A stretch of DNA of 64,000 nucleotides from Trichomonas vaginalis G3 (lineage: Eukaryota > Parabasalia > Trichomonadida > Trichomonadidae), in contig NC_067203.1 in the NCBI RefSeq assembly GCF_026262505.1, positions 2,976,001-3,040,000 of the forward strand, written 5' to 3'. Both the position numbers and the translations under genes were made by a program. The notes beneath the pieces were generated by a model, which was given only the letters and a program-made list of their open reading frames with translations, was not told the origin of the DNA and did no database searches. Shown here in pieces: positions 1 to 9,632 of the stretch. How positions within the stretch are numbered: the stretch's first letter is position 1; the number at the start of each line of letters is the position of its first letter.

Positions 1-1007
1 GGTTTTTAAGATACTTGCCAAACTGGGCAGGAAAAATTTCTATCGAACTTACTCCAAGCAAAAATAACTTAGTCATTGCACCAACACAAGACCCATTCAC
101 TATTACTGTAACTGGAACTGGTGGAGCCAAGTTCTGTGACTTTTGCAAAGACAAAGTTGACTTAGACTTTGGTTTCTCAAACTTCAACAATGAAGTAAAC
201 TATTATTTCAATGCTGCTGGAACTGCTTGGGACCCAGTTAAGTTCACATGCGAAAAATTTGAATGCAAGAGAATAGAAAGCAGACTTGCAGTCTATATGT
301 TGGACCCAGATATTTCAAATGCTTTAGCTGCCAAATATATTGCAGTTCCACTTATGTTCCCTATACACCAAATATCTGTCAAAGACTTTGCAGGTGAAGT
401 TGGAAACCAAAGTGCTGACCCAGGTGCAAGAACAGATATTGCTTTAACAACTGCAATGAAACATGCAGATACTATGTTTGTACTGTTCAGACGAACTATA
501 AATGACTATTCTTGTTTCTACAACCCTGGTATTAAATATCATATAAACATAGATGGCAAATATTATCCAAGAGAAGAATATTCTACAGTTGAGGATATGA
601 GGTCATACAACTTGACATTAGATGCTATGAACTTTAACAACAACTTCACAACAACCATTAACCCTGAAATGCAAAGTTCTATTATGCCATATGTGAAAGT
701 ATGGACTCATACAGGAGGTCAAAAAACTCAATATACAAATGGAGACCGTTCAAACTTTTGGCTTGGCATTCCATTTGCTGACTCAGAAGACTTTATGGGT
801 GGTATTTCAACTGTTGGTACTGTACAAATACAATATACTGGTGACAGAGACGGTCCAGATGAATTGAGAGCAAAGAAGTTTACAAAACCAATAGCACTTT
901 TCACGGAAGATGCTCTTTTGAAGATTCGTTCGATGAAACCTGCTGGGGCTCCTCAGATTGGCATAACGACAGCTTCCATCGAGCAGATTTTGGCAGCAGG
1001 TCAGTAA
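1..1007 (+). pseudogene. MCP: Maverick major capsid protein, C-terminal part (element A' fragment)
   Basis: Open from the window edge, this encodes about the last 330 residues of the Maverick major capsid protein. It is nearly identical to the inverted copy at 18897-20499, which shows the N-terminal half too. The double-jelly-roll assignment rests on the 'LRYLPNWAGKISIEL' region, which matches the strand pattern of Polinton capsid proteins, and on its place beside the CCG and minor capsid genes. Its last 107 bases overlap the 3' end of the opposite-strand gene at 901-1320. Partial because of the window edge. Confidence 0.75.
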
Positions 1008-1320
1008 GTTGTTCTTGAACTGACTTCTCTCCGTCAAATATTGACAGTACGCCAGTTTTGACATAATATTGTATTATAAACTTACCTTTAGAAATATCTG
1101 TAAGTTTTGTTGTTATATTTTTGTCTGCTTCAAGAACTTTCACCATTTCAGTTATACCAACTTTCTTTGCTTTATGAAAATATTTTGGTTCAGCAAAGAC
1201 TGCTATTCTATAACATTTTCCATTGTTTGTATAAAGAACTATTCTGTCAATGTATTTGTATTGTTTGTGTGTGTAAACTTTGTTCTGCTTCAATTCGAAG
1301 AGATATCCGAATACGTCCAT
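901..1320 (-). CDS. Maverick hypothetical protein, 139 residues
   Basis: No recognised family. Its first ~105 residues are a mixed alpha/beta, lysine- and tyrosine-rich sequence (starts MDVFGYLFELKQNK). The last ~35 are read antisense to the end of the major capsid gene. A copy differing by a few residues lies at 18584-19003. Its start codon is 18 bp from that of the divergent CCG-family gene, so the two must share a very short promoter. The gene is real to judge from conservation of the open frame in two copies; the function is unknown. The antisense tail may be a chance extension. Confidence 0.6.
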   Translation of the reverse strand: MDVFGYLFELKQNKVYTHKQYKYIDRIVLYTNNGKCYRIAVFAEPKYFHKAKKVGITEMVKVLEADKNITTKLTDISKGKFIIQYYVKTGVLSIFDGEKSVQEQLTDLLPKSARWKLSLCQSEEPQQVSSNESSKEHLP

Positions 1321-1338
1321 CTTTTTATTCTAAGTAAA
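1321..1338. promoter_or_regulatory. 18-bp divergent promoter spacer
   Basis: Only 18 bases separate the start codons of the 139-residue gene (minus) and the CCG-family gene (plus). The spacer is a T-run then an A-run (CTTTTTATTCTAAGTAAA). The same layout and almost the same sequence recur at 18566-18583, and T-run/A-run spacers of 16-25 bp occur between other divergent pairs. Any 5' leader must be shorter than this, in line with the very short leaders known in trichomonads. Confidence 0.5.
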
Positions 1339-1920
1339 ATGTCATTTCCGAAAAATAGAAGCGTAAGTGTTTCAAAAGGTTTAATGGCGGTGGCAGATGT
1401 GAAGTTAAATTCACCAACTCAAACAAACAGTCAAAGTGTTATTGTCAATGTCAAAGACAGAGATGTTGAAGTGGGGAAACCATACGAAGACGAAGATGGT
1501 ATAACAATTGTTCCTGTAAAAGAACAACCAACATATCCTGAAGTTAGCAGAGACTTAAGTTCTGTTGCAGATATTCGAAACGACTACCAACAACTGAAAG
1601 ACAAACTTCAAACTCAGGAGAAGATTTGTCAAGCTTTAAGTATAATGTTAAACTTGGTCGAACACAACCCTGTAAAAGTGAACTCATATGTCATTGCACC
1701 TCATGAAGTTTTGAAAGAACTATTGAAACTTTTGACAGAGGCAGACGATATAAACATCAAAGAAATAGAACCCGACATTAGTTGCTGTGGTGTTTCATAT
1801 AATGTCATTGACAAGATATACGTTATGAAAGGAGGTGAAACGTTGAACTTAAAATATAGTTTCCCAGACGTTATAAAAATATTTGACGACCACAACATTT
1901 CATTAAAATTTATTTGCTAA
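1339..1920 (+). CDS. CCG-motif Maverick protein (element A' copy)
   Basis: 193 residues. The start at 1339 is chosen because it directly follows the shared spacer motif; an upstream in-frame ATG at 1069 would run through the antisense gene. The N-terminal half is low-complexity and polar. The C-terminal ~95 residues hold a conserved unit: a helix-rich stretch, an acidic strand leading into S-C-C-G, an I-Y-V-M-K-G-G turn, and a Y...ISLK ending. Homologues are present at 17985-18565, 29755-30429, 45177-45824 and 58630-59244, always near capsid genes. Not a named family as far as I can tell; a virion or assembly role is inferred only from position. Confidence 0.65.
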   Translation: MSFPKNRSVSVSKGLMAVADVKLNSPTQTNSQSVIVNVKDRDVEVGKPYEDEDGITIVPVKEQPTYPEVSRDLSSVADIRNDYQQLKDKLQTQEKICQALSIMLNLVEHNPVKVNSYVIAPHEVLKELLKLLTEADDINIKEIEPDISCCGVSYNVIDKIYVMKGGETLNLKYSFPDVIKIFDDHNISLKFIC

Positions 1921-1924
1921 GTAA

Positions 1925-2036
1925 ATGGCAGAAGACATAATGGTTTATACTATTACGACTAAAAACCCTGAGTCATATAATTCTATAACAACAAACTTAC
2001 AAAGTCCTCAAGGACGATATTGTAAACTAACCTTAA
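1925..2036 (+). CDS. Minor capsid-like protein, N-terminal part cut by the gap
   Basis: The first ~37 residues (MAEDIMVYTITTKNP) match the start of the minus-strand gene at 17197-17979. The sequence then enters the assembly gap. Only 4 bp separate it from the stop of the CCG gene, so its promoter must lie within that gene's end (TTTGCTAAGTAAATG). Confidence 0.5.
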
Positions 2037-2136
2037 NNNNNNNNNNNNNNNNNNNNNNNNNNNNNNNNNNNNNNNNNNNNNNNNNNNNNNNNNNNNNNNN
2101 NNNNNNNNNNNNNNNNNNNNNNNNNNNNNNNNNNNN
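2037..2136. other. Assembly gap (100 N)
   Basis: A run of 100 N joins two contigs. The size is a conventional placeholder, so the true distance and even the adjacency of the flanks are uncertain. Sequence left of it matches the inverted arm at 17868-19901; sequence right of it is from a different part of a Maverick. Confidence 0.99.
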
Positions 2137-2326
2137 TAAACTTCATTCTACGAAAGCCAATAGCTTTTGTGACGGATGGGTCTCTTAACCATCTTAACGG
2201 GTAGTCAAAACGATAGCCTTCATGCTTTACGGTCTCTGTCTCAAACTTTTGACCGACATTAGTAAAAAGTTCATCTAATGGTTTAGTTGTAGCAACTCTT
2301 GAATTTTCTTTTTCTATTGAAAGCAT
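2137..2326 (-). CDS. Jelly-roll candidate ('YP-RW-KAIGFR' family), N-terminal part
   Basis: About 63 residues are visible before the gap. It starts MLSIEKENSRVATTKPL and carries a YPLRWL...KAIGFRRM block almost identical in layout to the protein at 8139-9005 and similar to the start of 56421-57302. Divergent from the fibre gene at 2345 with an 18-bp spacer. Probably a second virion protein of minor-capsid type; that role is inference. Confidence 0.5.
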
Positions 2327-2344
2327 ATTTTATCTAGAATAAAA

Positions 2345-3750
2345 ATGTCAAATGAAACAGCGTCTATGAGAGAAATACAACACAACCGACAACTCATTAT
2401 GCAAGCTCTAAATAAGAACACAACAAACTTTTCAAACTATTCTAAGATATCTGAGTCATTGAAAGAAGGAAACTTAAAACTGACATTAAACCCAATGACA
2501 GATGAGTTTGTTTCAAGACAAGAAGAACCATACTGTCTGTATAATCCAACAAAAGGAACTTTAAACGAGAACCTATAATGAATTCTTTTGAAAGCAGATG
2601 TTGACAACAAAGCTGACAAAGAATATGTAGACGATGCAATAGCAAAAGAAGAAGAAAGAGCTAACAAAGCTTATGCAACAAAAGAACATACTCATCCTGA
2701 ACTAGCAGACAAAACATATGTTGACAATAAAATGTCAAGTGAAGTGACAAGAGCTGAAAACAAATATTCTAAAAAGACTTCATACACATTCTATATCTGA
2801 ATATAAGACTTAAACGTCAGCCTTGAAAAGAAAGCGGATGAGGAATATGTGGCTAGTAAGTTAGAGAAGAAAGCAGATAAGGAATATGTGGATGAAAAAG
2901 ATAACGAAATGAAAGAAAGGGTTGACTGTACCATGAATGGACATCGAAGATTTTAAAAACTAAAGCCGATACAGGATGGGTTTCAGGATGTTTAGACCTT
3001 AAAGCAGATAAAACTTATGTTAACGATGAGTTAGAGAAGAAAGCAGATAAGAACCATACACATACAAGTTTTACAACTGTTGCTATAGAAAGTATTGAAG
3101 GAACGGTTGAAGAAACTGGTGGGGATGCATATATTGTAAAACCTCCTAACTTTCCACAAGGTTTAACATCGGATGACGACATAACGACGATGAAAAACAT
3201 TAGATGTAAAGATGTTTATGTCATGAAGGATGAACATAATATTAAATTCACTGCTCAAGATTTTATATGACAAGAAAGCAGACAAAACAGAGCTTCAAAC
3301 ATTAAAGACAGAAATACTTCAAACATTATATCCTATAGGCTCTATTTATACGTCAATGAACTCTACCAGACCAGAAACAGTTCTGGGTTTTGGAACTTGG
3401 ACTCAAATAGTCGACAGGTTTTTGTATTGTGCAAACTCTTCAAAGGAAACAGGTGGAAGTAAAACGATTTCAGGTGAAAATTTACCTGCACACAGTCACT
3501 ACATAGATTTTAAGTACATCTCAAGCAGGTTGGCATAAGCATAGATATTGGGATTGGTCAGCAATGACAAAAGGTAAAGGATATGATGTTAAAGACAACG
3601 TTAAGTTTGCTATAAATTGTTACTGGAGTAACACTGAGGGAGGAGGAAACCCATACACATCGCGTTTCAGGATATACGCAAACAACGGGACAAAGTAAAG
3701 ACTACATGCCACCTTACATGACAGTTTACGCATGGTATAGAAATGCTTAG
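2345..3750 (+). pseudogene. Fibre protein with phage tail-collar-type tip (element A)
   Basis: Several blocks of one fibre gene lie in order: an N-terminal virion-side segment (MSNETASMREIQHNRQL), KADK-YVD shaft repeats typical of trimeric coiled coils, and a C-terminal tip with GSIYTSMNST...GFGTW...TGGSKTI...LPAHSH and a final MPPYMTV-AWYR strand. The tip pattern is that of the C-terminal domain of many phage tail and baseplate proteins. Broken, with several breaks. The 3' end meets the 3' end of the integrase gene head-on, the two overlapping by a few bases. Likely role: attachment fibre at capsid vertices (inference). Confidence 0.7.
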
Positions 3751-4705
3751 TCGTCATGTTCCACTTCTTTAGCATATTCGTCAGGAGTTGTCTTATATTT
3801 GTTAGGAACTGTCTTTGAAAGTATACCACCTTGAACTTTGACAAGTTGAAACGAGGTCTGACAATAGTAGTTTTATCTTCTGCTTGCAGTCTGTACATTT
3901 TGCCATGTTTGCCTAAAACTTCATAATATTCTCTTGTATACTTTCTTCTATTTTTACGAACACGAACGTGAGTACCTGTCGGGTTTCCCATTGTTGTCAT
4001 AGTCAATAGTATTTTCATATGGGTCGCGTTTAGGTATTTCTATTTTTACTTTGTCACCTTTCTGAAGTTTGAAGCCCGGCATTCTTTCTTGTTTGTCTCT
4101 TTTGACTAAATTATTAAATATATAGTCTTTCTCTAAGTCAGGGTTGTTTTTCATTTCTTCGGGGGAGTGGTTTCCCAACCTTTTTGTTTACGGTTATTGT
4201 AAATATTTAAAACTTGTCTCATCTTTGCCATGGAGAAGTGTCTATACTTGTCGTCATATGACATTTCATTTGCTTCACCACCTTGTGGTTGGTTTAAGTC
4301 TCTTAACATTTTTATACAACCGTCAATGACACCAAGAGCAGAATGGTTTTGGTCGACAATGAAATATTGGTTTACATTTTTTGAACGCAGATAGTTTTTT
4401 ACATCATCTGATTTGAAAGAACTTTCACAGTCAGATGTCAGTTTTGTTGGATGGTATTTGTCAACGAATATTGTCAAAGCAGTTTTCACATCTAAAATAT
4501 TTTTGGACCATAATGGTATGGCTTCACAGTATCTTGTGTTTTGACCGACAAATATTAGCCAGTATGGTGGTCCATCTGTTCTAACTCTCGGAATGTTTTC
4601 CAAGATATCCATAAACCAAGCATTTGGTGTTGAACTAAAGATTTTTACCATGAGTGCTTTCTTTGTCGCTTTAGAAACATAGGGGTCCTTGTTTGGATTC
4701 GTCAT
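3747..4705 (-). pseudogene. INT: Maverick integrase (element A)
   Basis: Retroviral-type (rve, RNase H-fold) integrase. The core begins near MDILENIP, continues through LTSDCESSF and the NHSALGVID helix, and a basic SH3/chromo-like tail (HVRVRKNRRKYTREYYEVLG) follows. It would insert Maverick DNA and make 6-bp target duplications. Broken, about two breaks. The start at 4705 is 17 bp from the divergent gene at 4723. Here, as in element B, the integrase gene is internal and lies between fibre and PolB. Confidence 0.8.
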
Positions 4706-4722
4706 TTTTTAACCCATAAGAA

Positions 4723-5124
4723 ATGGGTTTATTTGGCGCATTAGCAGGAGTCGCATCTAGATTTTTGCCCGCAGTGGGAACAATAGCCAGAGGTGTATTT
4801 GGAGTTGGAAGGAAGATTTTGAGTACATTAGGTATACTTAAAGAGAAAGCACAACCTATTATACAAACTGTACAGAAAGGTTGGGATGTAGCACGAGATG
4901 CAACAAATCTTATTCCAAATCCTGAAACAAGAGGAAAAGTTCAAGGATGGATGGACAATGTAGGAAGACAAGCAGGAAACTATTATAACAAAGCAAATGA
5001 CTACTATAACCAAGCAGGACACTATATGGACCAAGGTGAAAGATTCTTTAACAGAGGATATAACCATGCACAACAGTGGGTAAACAATAACCAACCTCAA
5101 CCGCCTCAAACGTGGGGAATGTAA
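4723..5124 (+). CDS. Small amphipathic Gly/Ala-rich virion protein candidate
   Basis: 133 residues. The N-terminal ~45 residues are hydrophobic and glycine-rich with periodic basic residues (MGLFGALAGVASRFLP). The centre is a helix with a tryptophan, and the tail is Asn/Tyr/Gln-rich with repeated YYN-A motifs, ending PQPPQTWGM. The layout resembles adenovirus protein VI-type membrane-active proteins and is comparable to 25744-25980 and 55659-56195, but no sequence homology is proven. First of three tandem genes before PolB. Confidence 0.5.
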   Translation: MGLFGALAGVASRFLPAVGTIARGVFGVGRKILSTLGILKEKAQPIIQTVQKGWDVARDATNLIPNPETRGKVQGWMDNVGRQAGNYYNKANDYYNQAGHYMDQGERFFNRGYNHAQQWVNNNQPQPPQTWGM

Positions 5125-5143
5125 AGTTTTTTACTGAGATGAA
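5125..5143 (+). promoter_or_regulatory. Repeated 19-bp promoter-like spacer (copy 1)
   Basis: The whole space between the stop of 4723-5124 and the ATG at 5144 is 19 bases containing TTTTTTACTGAGATGAA directly before ATG. The same string precedes the next gene. Because it is repeated exactly while the flanking coding sequences differ, it is a good core-promoter candidate. Confidence 0.5.
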
Positions 5144-5296
5144 ATGAACAATACAGCATTGAGACAAATGGGTTCAAGATGGATTTGTCGGCTTCCAGCA
5201 GTTACACAACGTGTTTGTCAAGTTCTTCCTATACCTCAGGAAGTTTTAGACCGACTTAAAAAACCTCAACAACCAGTTGAAAACAAACCAAACTAA
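5144..5296 (+). CDS. Small Maverick protein, 50 residues
   Basis: A complete 50-codon frame, MNNTALRQMGSRWICR to PQQPVENKPN, preceded and followed by identical 19-bp spacers. The N-terminal part is basic with two cysteines, the C-terminal part proline-rich. It is of similar size and composition to the 51-residue gene at 43127-43282 (basic with a tryptophan, then proline-rich), which may be a distant counterpart. Function unknown. Confidence 0.55.
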   Translation: MNNTALRQMGSRWICRLPAVTQRVCQVLPIPQEVLDRLKKPQQPVENKPN

Positions 5297-5315
5297 AATT
5301 TTTTACTGAGATGAA
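5297..5315 (+). promoter_or_regulatory. Repeated 19-bp promoter-like spacer (copy 2)
   Basis: Same length and the same TTTTTTACTGAGATGAA string as 5125-5143, ending at the ATG of 5316. Related CTRAGTAAAATG strings precede the starts at 1339, 1925 and 10626, so ACTRAG close to the ATG may be the core signal of this Maverick family. Confidence 0.5.
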
Positions 5316-5900
5316 ATGACCGAAGAAGTTGAAACGGTAGATTTGACACCACAAACAAAAAGTTCAGAACCATTGTCAAAACCTGTCAAAGAACTTACAG
5401 ATGAAGAGAAAAATTCAATAATAGAAAGTGCCAGGTCTGGAAATACAAACCCTAACTACAAAGTCACTTTTCATAAAAATGGAACGGCTAGTATCTCAAA
5501 AAAGAAACAGACTCTCACAAATAAAATATTGAAGTCTGAAGGAGCTTTCGAGACAACAGATGGAAAAGTTTACTTCACTGACCAACAGTTCATTATAGAA
5601 CATCTCATTGACTTAGAGTCGAAATATTCTAAACTTTACAACAAACACAAAAAGTTGAAAGGAAAACAAAAACAAATGGCATATGATATTTATGAAGATG
5701 TTGACGACACAACTGTTCCTGCAAGTGAAGTAAAGTCAAAGGAACCGAAAAGTGACGAAAAACCGATAGAAGAAGAAAAACCAAAAACTGAAGATAAACC
5801 AAAACCAAAGTTTAGTTTGGAAACTAAACCAAGTCAACCTTCATTAGCTGGTATGGGTTGGCGTCAAAGACTTATGGCAGCAGGCGGTTATGTTAAGTAA
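5316..5900 (+). CDS. Hypothetical charged Maverick protein, 194 residues
   Basis: No known family. Residues 1-60 are polar; 60-130 form a lysine-rich, probably coiled-coil segment (SKYSKLYNKHKKLKGKQKQ); 135-175 are an acidic KPE-rich linker; and the last 20 residues (AGMGWRQRLMAAGGYVK) are a conserved-looking basic-amphipathic tail. Lies directly upstream of PolB. Could be a DNA-binding core or a terminal-protein partner; no evidence decides. Confidence 0.5.
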   Translation: MTEEVETVDLTPQTKSSEPLSKPVKELTDEEKNSIIESARSGNTNPNYKVTFHKNGTASISKKKQTLTNKILKSEGAFETTDGKVYFTDQQFIIEHLIDLESKYSKLYNKHKKLKGKQKQMAYDIYEDVDDTTVPASEVKSKEPKSDEKPIEEEKPKTEDKPKPKFSLETKPSQPSLAGMGWRQRLMAAGGYVK

Positions 5901-5930
5901 AGAAAAAAATATTTTTTTATTTTTATAAAA

Positions 5931-7991
5931 ATGCCCCCATATAGAATGGATAGAAAATCTGCTAGAATAAAAGCAGAGTTGCAAAGATATGGTTGGAGAG
6001 TTTCGAAGAAGTTTAAATATAGGAAGGGAAGACCCATAAAAGTCTATGACAAATTGTCTGGTCTTCGCTACGAAATGGATTTGGAAACAGCACGTGCAAA
6101 TTATCCAAACAGACTAGAGAGGTTAGAAGAAGAACGTCTTATGGACATGCCTTTCGATGTTAGTGAACCTCAAGTTGAAGGACATGACGGCTTTGCCAGA
6201 TTCTACTGGAAACATGACGAACAATTGCATCCTTTGAGAAGGAAAAAAGGTAGTGCAGAGGATGGTCATGCTCCCATGGAAAGAACAAGATATGCATATG
6301 AGAAGTACCGTGAAGTTAGAAGTCAAATTACTTCTGGTCGAACCTTTACAGTAAACTTTGACGAAGGAAAGAACAAAGAAGGCTTCATGGGTGTACTTGC
6401 TGCCATACAAGACGGAAATAAGAAAGGACACAATCTCAGAATGACCATAACAGATTTGGATGGTCACATTTACTATGCACATGGCAATGAACAAACAGCC
6501 GCAAAACTTCTTGACGCTTTCAAGACTACAAAGAGAGAACAAATGGTTGACTCCGACTCAGACATTTTGAATGCAATTGAAGGAATTGCAAGTGTCAAGT
6601 TCGAATGGTACCAACCTAACCCTCAAGCAGTCAGACAACATGCTGGATACTTCCCCTTCAGAAATAAGTCTGACATTGACTTGACAAGGTATGGAATTTA
6701 CAATTCAATTGAAACAATTGTCAATGAACCTTGCATTCTTACATGTCTCAGGAACTCTGGTCTTGTTACAGATGAGAAAATGAAGTATCTTGAGTCATGT
6801 GTGAAGACAAGGTACATTCTCAGAGGTCAATTGGCAAAAATTGCACCTTTGGCAAATGTCAATATCCGAGTCAACATACCTACAGCTAAAGGTTCTTCAC
6901 ATGACGACTATGTTGTTGACTTCAAATTGCCATGGTTGAAGATTGTAATTGTCCACAACCACTTCATGTTGAACGAAAGTCTTACAAACCCATTGTTCGG
7001 AAAAGGCAAGTGCAACATTGTCAGAGCTGTAAACATTCTTTTCGAGAAAGGTTTGTTGGAACCAATTCCAGATGACAAGCTGACAGAAACTTTTGTACCA
7101 AAAGACGAAACAAACTTTTCATTGTTAGCAAGACCAAAAGTTGTTCCAGACAAAGTTCTAGTACAAAAGAAGTACACAATTCCACAAGGAGTTGGATTGT
7201 TCGGATACCAACCTGAACCAGAAGAACTTCCAATGAGGTTGCAAGAACTTCAAGATGCTATAAACAAACTTCCATTGAGACATCCAATTGACGTCAAATT
7301 GTATTGGAGAGCATCTGAGTTAGGTCAGAAGGTTTTATATGAAACAGGTTGCTTCGACGATGTTTATGAGATAACAGGAGAAGTTTCTCAGAAGATAAGA
7401 GACTCACTTGAATTTCCACAAACTGGACCAATTGGTTGCGACAAGTTCGACTCAAACGAAAAGATATACTATGTCGACCTTAACGCTGCGTACATGAGGT
7501 TTGTCCAATATATTCCGACTGGAATTCCAAACGAAGATGGTGAGTTCCCGGGAAGGAACTATACAGTTGGAAAAGTCATACAACAACTGTATGATATTAG
7601 GAAAGCTTCAAACCCCAAACTTGCAATGACACTCAAATTGCTTATGAATTCGACATGGGGATATTCCATTAAGAAACCTCAAGAGATGAAGAGTAAACAT
7701 TATGAGAAGGTCGACAACTTTGTTGAAAGGTTTTCTCCTTTTGTTTTGAAGTACGAGTTCACTCAAGGTCAAAGTGGCTTAGTAACCACATTAAAATCTA
7801 TTGTCGAACATTGGTCTTACCCTCAGTTCGCAAAAGCAGTCCTTGACAACTACAACAAATTCTTCTCCGAAGTCAAATCGAAAGTTGTGGTTTACTATGA
7901 GAACATTGACGCACTCATGACGAACGAAGAAGGCTATAACAAACTCATTGAAATGGAATGGTCGGTGAAAAGATGGGCTGTTTTAAGCTAG
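5931..7991 (+). pseudogene. PolB: Protein-primed family B DNA polymerase (element A)
   Basis: 686 residues visible. Block 1 (to ~200) is basic and of unknown role, perhaps terminal-protein-like. Residues ~235-330 hold the GYFPFRNKSDIDLTRYGIY...CLRNSGL region seen before the catalytic part in protist Maverick polymerases. The palm follows with YVDLNAAY (motif A, ~residue 522), LMNSTWGY (motif B, ~571) and a third palm segment near residue 655. It would copy the element by protein priming. Broken, about one or two breaks. T-rich leader TTTTTATTTTTATAAAA before the ATG. Confidence 0.75.
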
Positions 7992-8138
7992 ATAAGGTAT
8001 TTTCAGAAGTTCATGTCCTCTCCAAGCGTAAGTACTGGGGCATACTTGAAGACGGCACAGAAATAAAACATTGCATGAAGTAAAAAATTGCATGAAGTAA
8101 AAACGTTTTTTAAAACAATATATTTTTACATATATTAA

Positions 8139-9005
8139 ATGCTTCAGGTTGAAAAACAAAGAACAAAAGTAGCAGATACAAAACCGTTAGACTATATCTA
8201 TACAAATGCTGGTAGGACTATTTCAGATGAAGAAATTTCATCCCGAGCTTACAGGTTTGACTATCCAATTCGTTGGCTTCAAAGTCCTTCAGATGCAAAG
8301 GCAATAGGATTTAGAAGAGTTTTGTTTTCAAATAGAACTAACGCATTTATGTTCGCAGTATATTTTCATGGGCAGTATAAAGGTTCTGATGGTCTAATAG
8401 ACAAATTTGACGAAATGAGAATCTTTACAGTTCGTTCAGACGAAAGTCTTGAGAAAACTCTAAATGACTTTCAAACTCAAATGAACAAATACTATTGGGA
8501 ATTTCAAGAAAAATACGACTCTTTACTAAATGGAACATACTATCTGAAACTAGAATATGACAAGATGAACTCCACCGTTTCATTTCAAAAGATTGAAATT
8601 AACCCTCCAAGAGATACGGAGTTTTTATTTTGGGAAGTAGACAAACGTTCTTGGGCACAATTTCTTCGGTTACTAAACCAGAACGAACCATTACCACCAG
8701 ATGGTCCATTTAAATTTATACTTCCACCAGCAGATTTGACAGTTTATAGAAACGTGTTTGACCCTCAAAATGTTATGTGCCATGCAAGTTTCAGTTCAAG
8801 CAACAATAGTTTTCTATGTATTGGCAAGGACTTTTACTTTTATGACTTTGCTTCTAAATTCTACGAACCACCTAGTAACAGTTTCTCTGACTTTCAAGTT
8901 TGGTTCACAACAAATGGTGTGCAGCATATTCTTCCATTGTACTATGACTTTTATCTCGAATTGTCTTTCATATATAACTACGGAAAAGTGCTGAAAAAGT
9001 ATTGA
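8139..9005 (+). CDS. Jelly-roll virion protein candidate ('YP-RW-KAIGFR' family)
   Basis: 288 residues, open throughout. The N terminus (MLQVEKQRTKVADTKPL, YPIRWLQ...KAIGFRRV) matches 2137-2326 and the start of 56421-57302. The middle is helical and charged. The C terminus alternates beta-strand-like segments (FLCIGKDFYFYDF, FSDFQVWFTTNG, FYLELSF), a pattern like the last strands of Polinton minor capsid proteins. The family occurs in elements A and D, perhaps with distant forms at 30430-30903, 46442-47131 and 47929-48465. A vertex or accessory capsid role is inference. Confidence 0.5.
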   Translation: MLQVEKQRTKVADTKPLDYIYTNAGRTISDEEISSRAYRFDYPIRWLQSPSDAKAIGFRRVLFSNRTNAFMFAVYFHGQYKGSDGLIDKFDEMRIFTVRSDESLEKTLNDFQTQMNKYYWEFQEKYDSLLNGTYYLKLEYDKMNSTVSFQKIEINPPRDTEFLFWEVDKRSWAQFLRLLNQNEPLPPDGPFKFILPPADLTVYRNVFDPQNVMCHASFSSSNNSFLCIGKDFYFYDFASKFYEPPSNSFSDFQVWFTTNGVQHILPLYYDFYLELSFIYNYGKVLKKY

Positions 9006-9632
9006 ATGTGAAGTTTAGGTGAAGTGGTGAGATCTCACCCGTTTTTTCACCTGTTTTTTCACCCGTTGAATTTTCATGAATTTTCCCGAAATAAAAAATA
9101 CTTTTAGGTGAAGTGGTGAGATCTCACCTGTTTTCTCACCTCTTTTTCTCACCTGTTGAATTTTGTTGCTGAATTCGGCAAAAATATATTTTAGGGTAGA
9201 TGGTTTTTAGGTGTCACCAGGTCCCTCGGTTAAACGAACTTCTCTGAAAAAATGAGACAACATGACATTTTGACAACAACACAGGAAATAAACTTCTTCG
9301 TATATGTTTTGTCATGATTTCATCGTAAATGTTTTGTCAAACATGAACGTATATGTTTTGTCATGATTTCATCGTAATGAGTGTAAAGGACCCAAAAATA
9401 TATTTTAGGTGAAGAGGTGAGATCTCACCTGTTTTCTCACCTCTTTTCTACCATCGTAGAAAACACACAAAACTCTTGAATTTTGTTGTTCCCGGACCAA
9501 AAAATATATTTTAGGTGAAGAGGTGAGATCTCACCCGTTTTCTCACCTGTTTTCTCACCCGTTGAATTTTCCCGAAATAAAAAATAAAGTTAGTTTTTTT
9601 AAAAAAATATTTTTTATTTTTATTGTAAGAAC
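9006..9632. repeat. Non-coding repeat zone with GGTGAGATCTCACC palindromes
   Basis: No gene seen in 627 bases. Four copies of a ~50-bp unit (about 9014, 9104, 9404, 9511) run TTTAGGTGAAGWGGTGAGA... and contain the 14-bp perfect palindrome GGTGAGATCTCACC, followed by one or two half copies (TTTTCTCACC). A direct repeat around CGTATATGTTTTGTCATG occurs twice (9299 and 9350). Further copies of the palindrome unit lie at 10553, 10862 and, in element D, at 55612. Could be a replication or regulatory site array. Confidence 0.65.

Noticed and set aside
1069-1338. Upstream extension of the CCG gene to 1069
   Set aside because: It is the antisense of the 139-residue gene; the copy at 17985-18565 supports the shorter start.
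2137-9632. Left terminal repeat of element A
   Set aside because: Searched by eye for the reverse complement of 23862-24125 and for AGT-starting ends; none found, probably beyond the gap.
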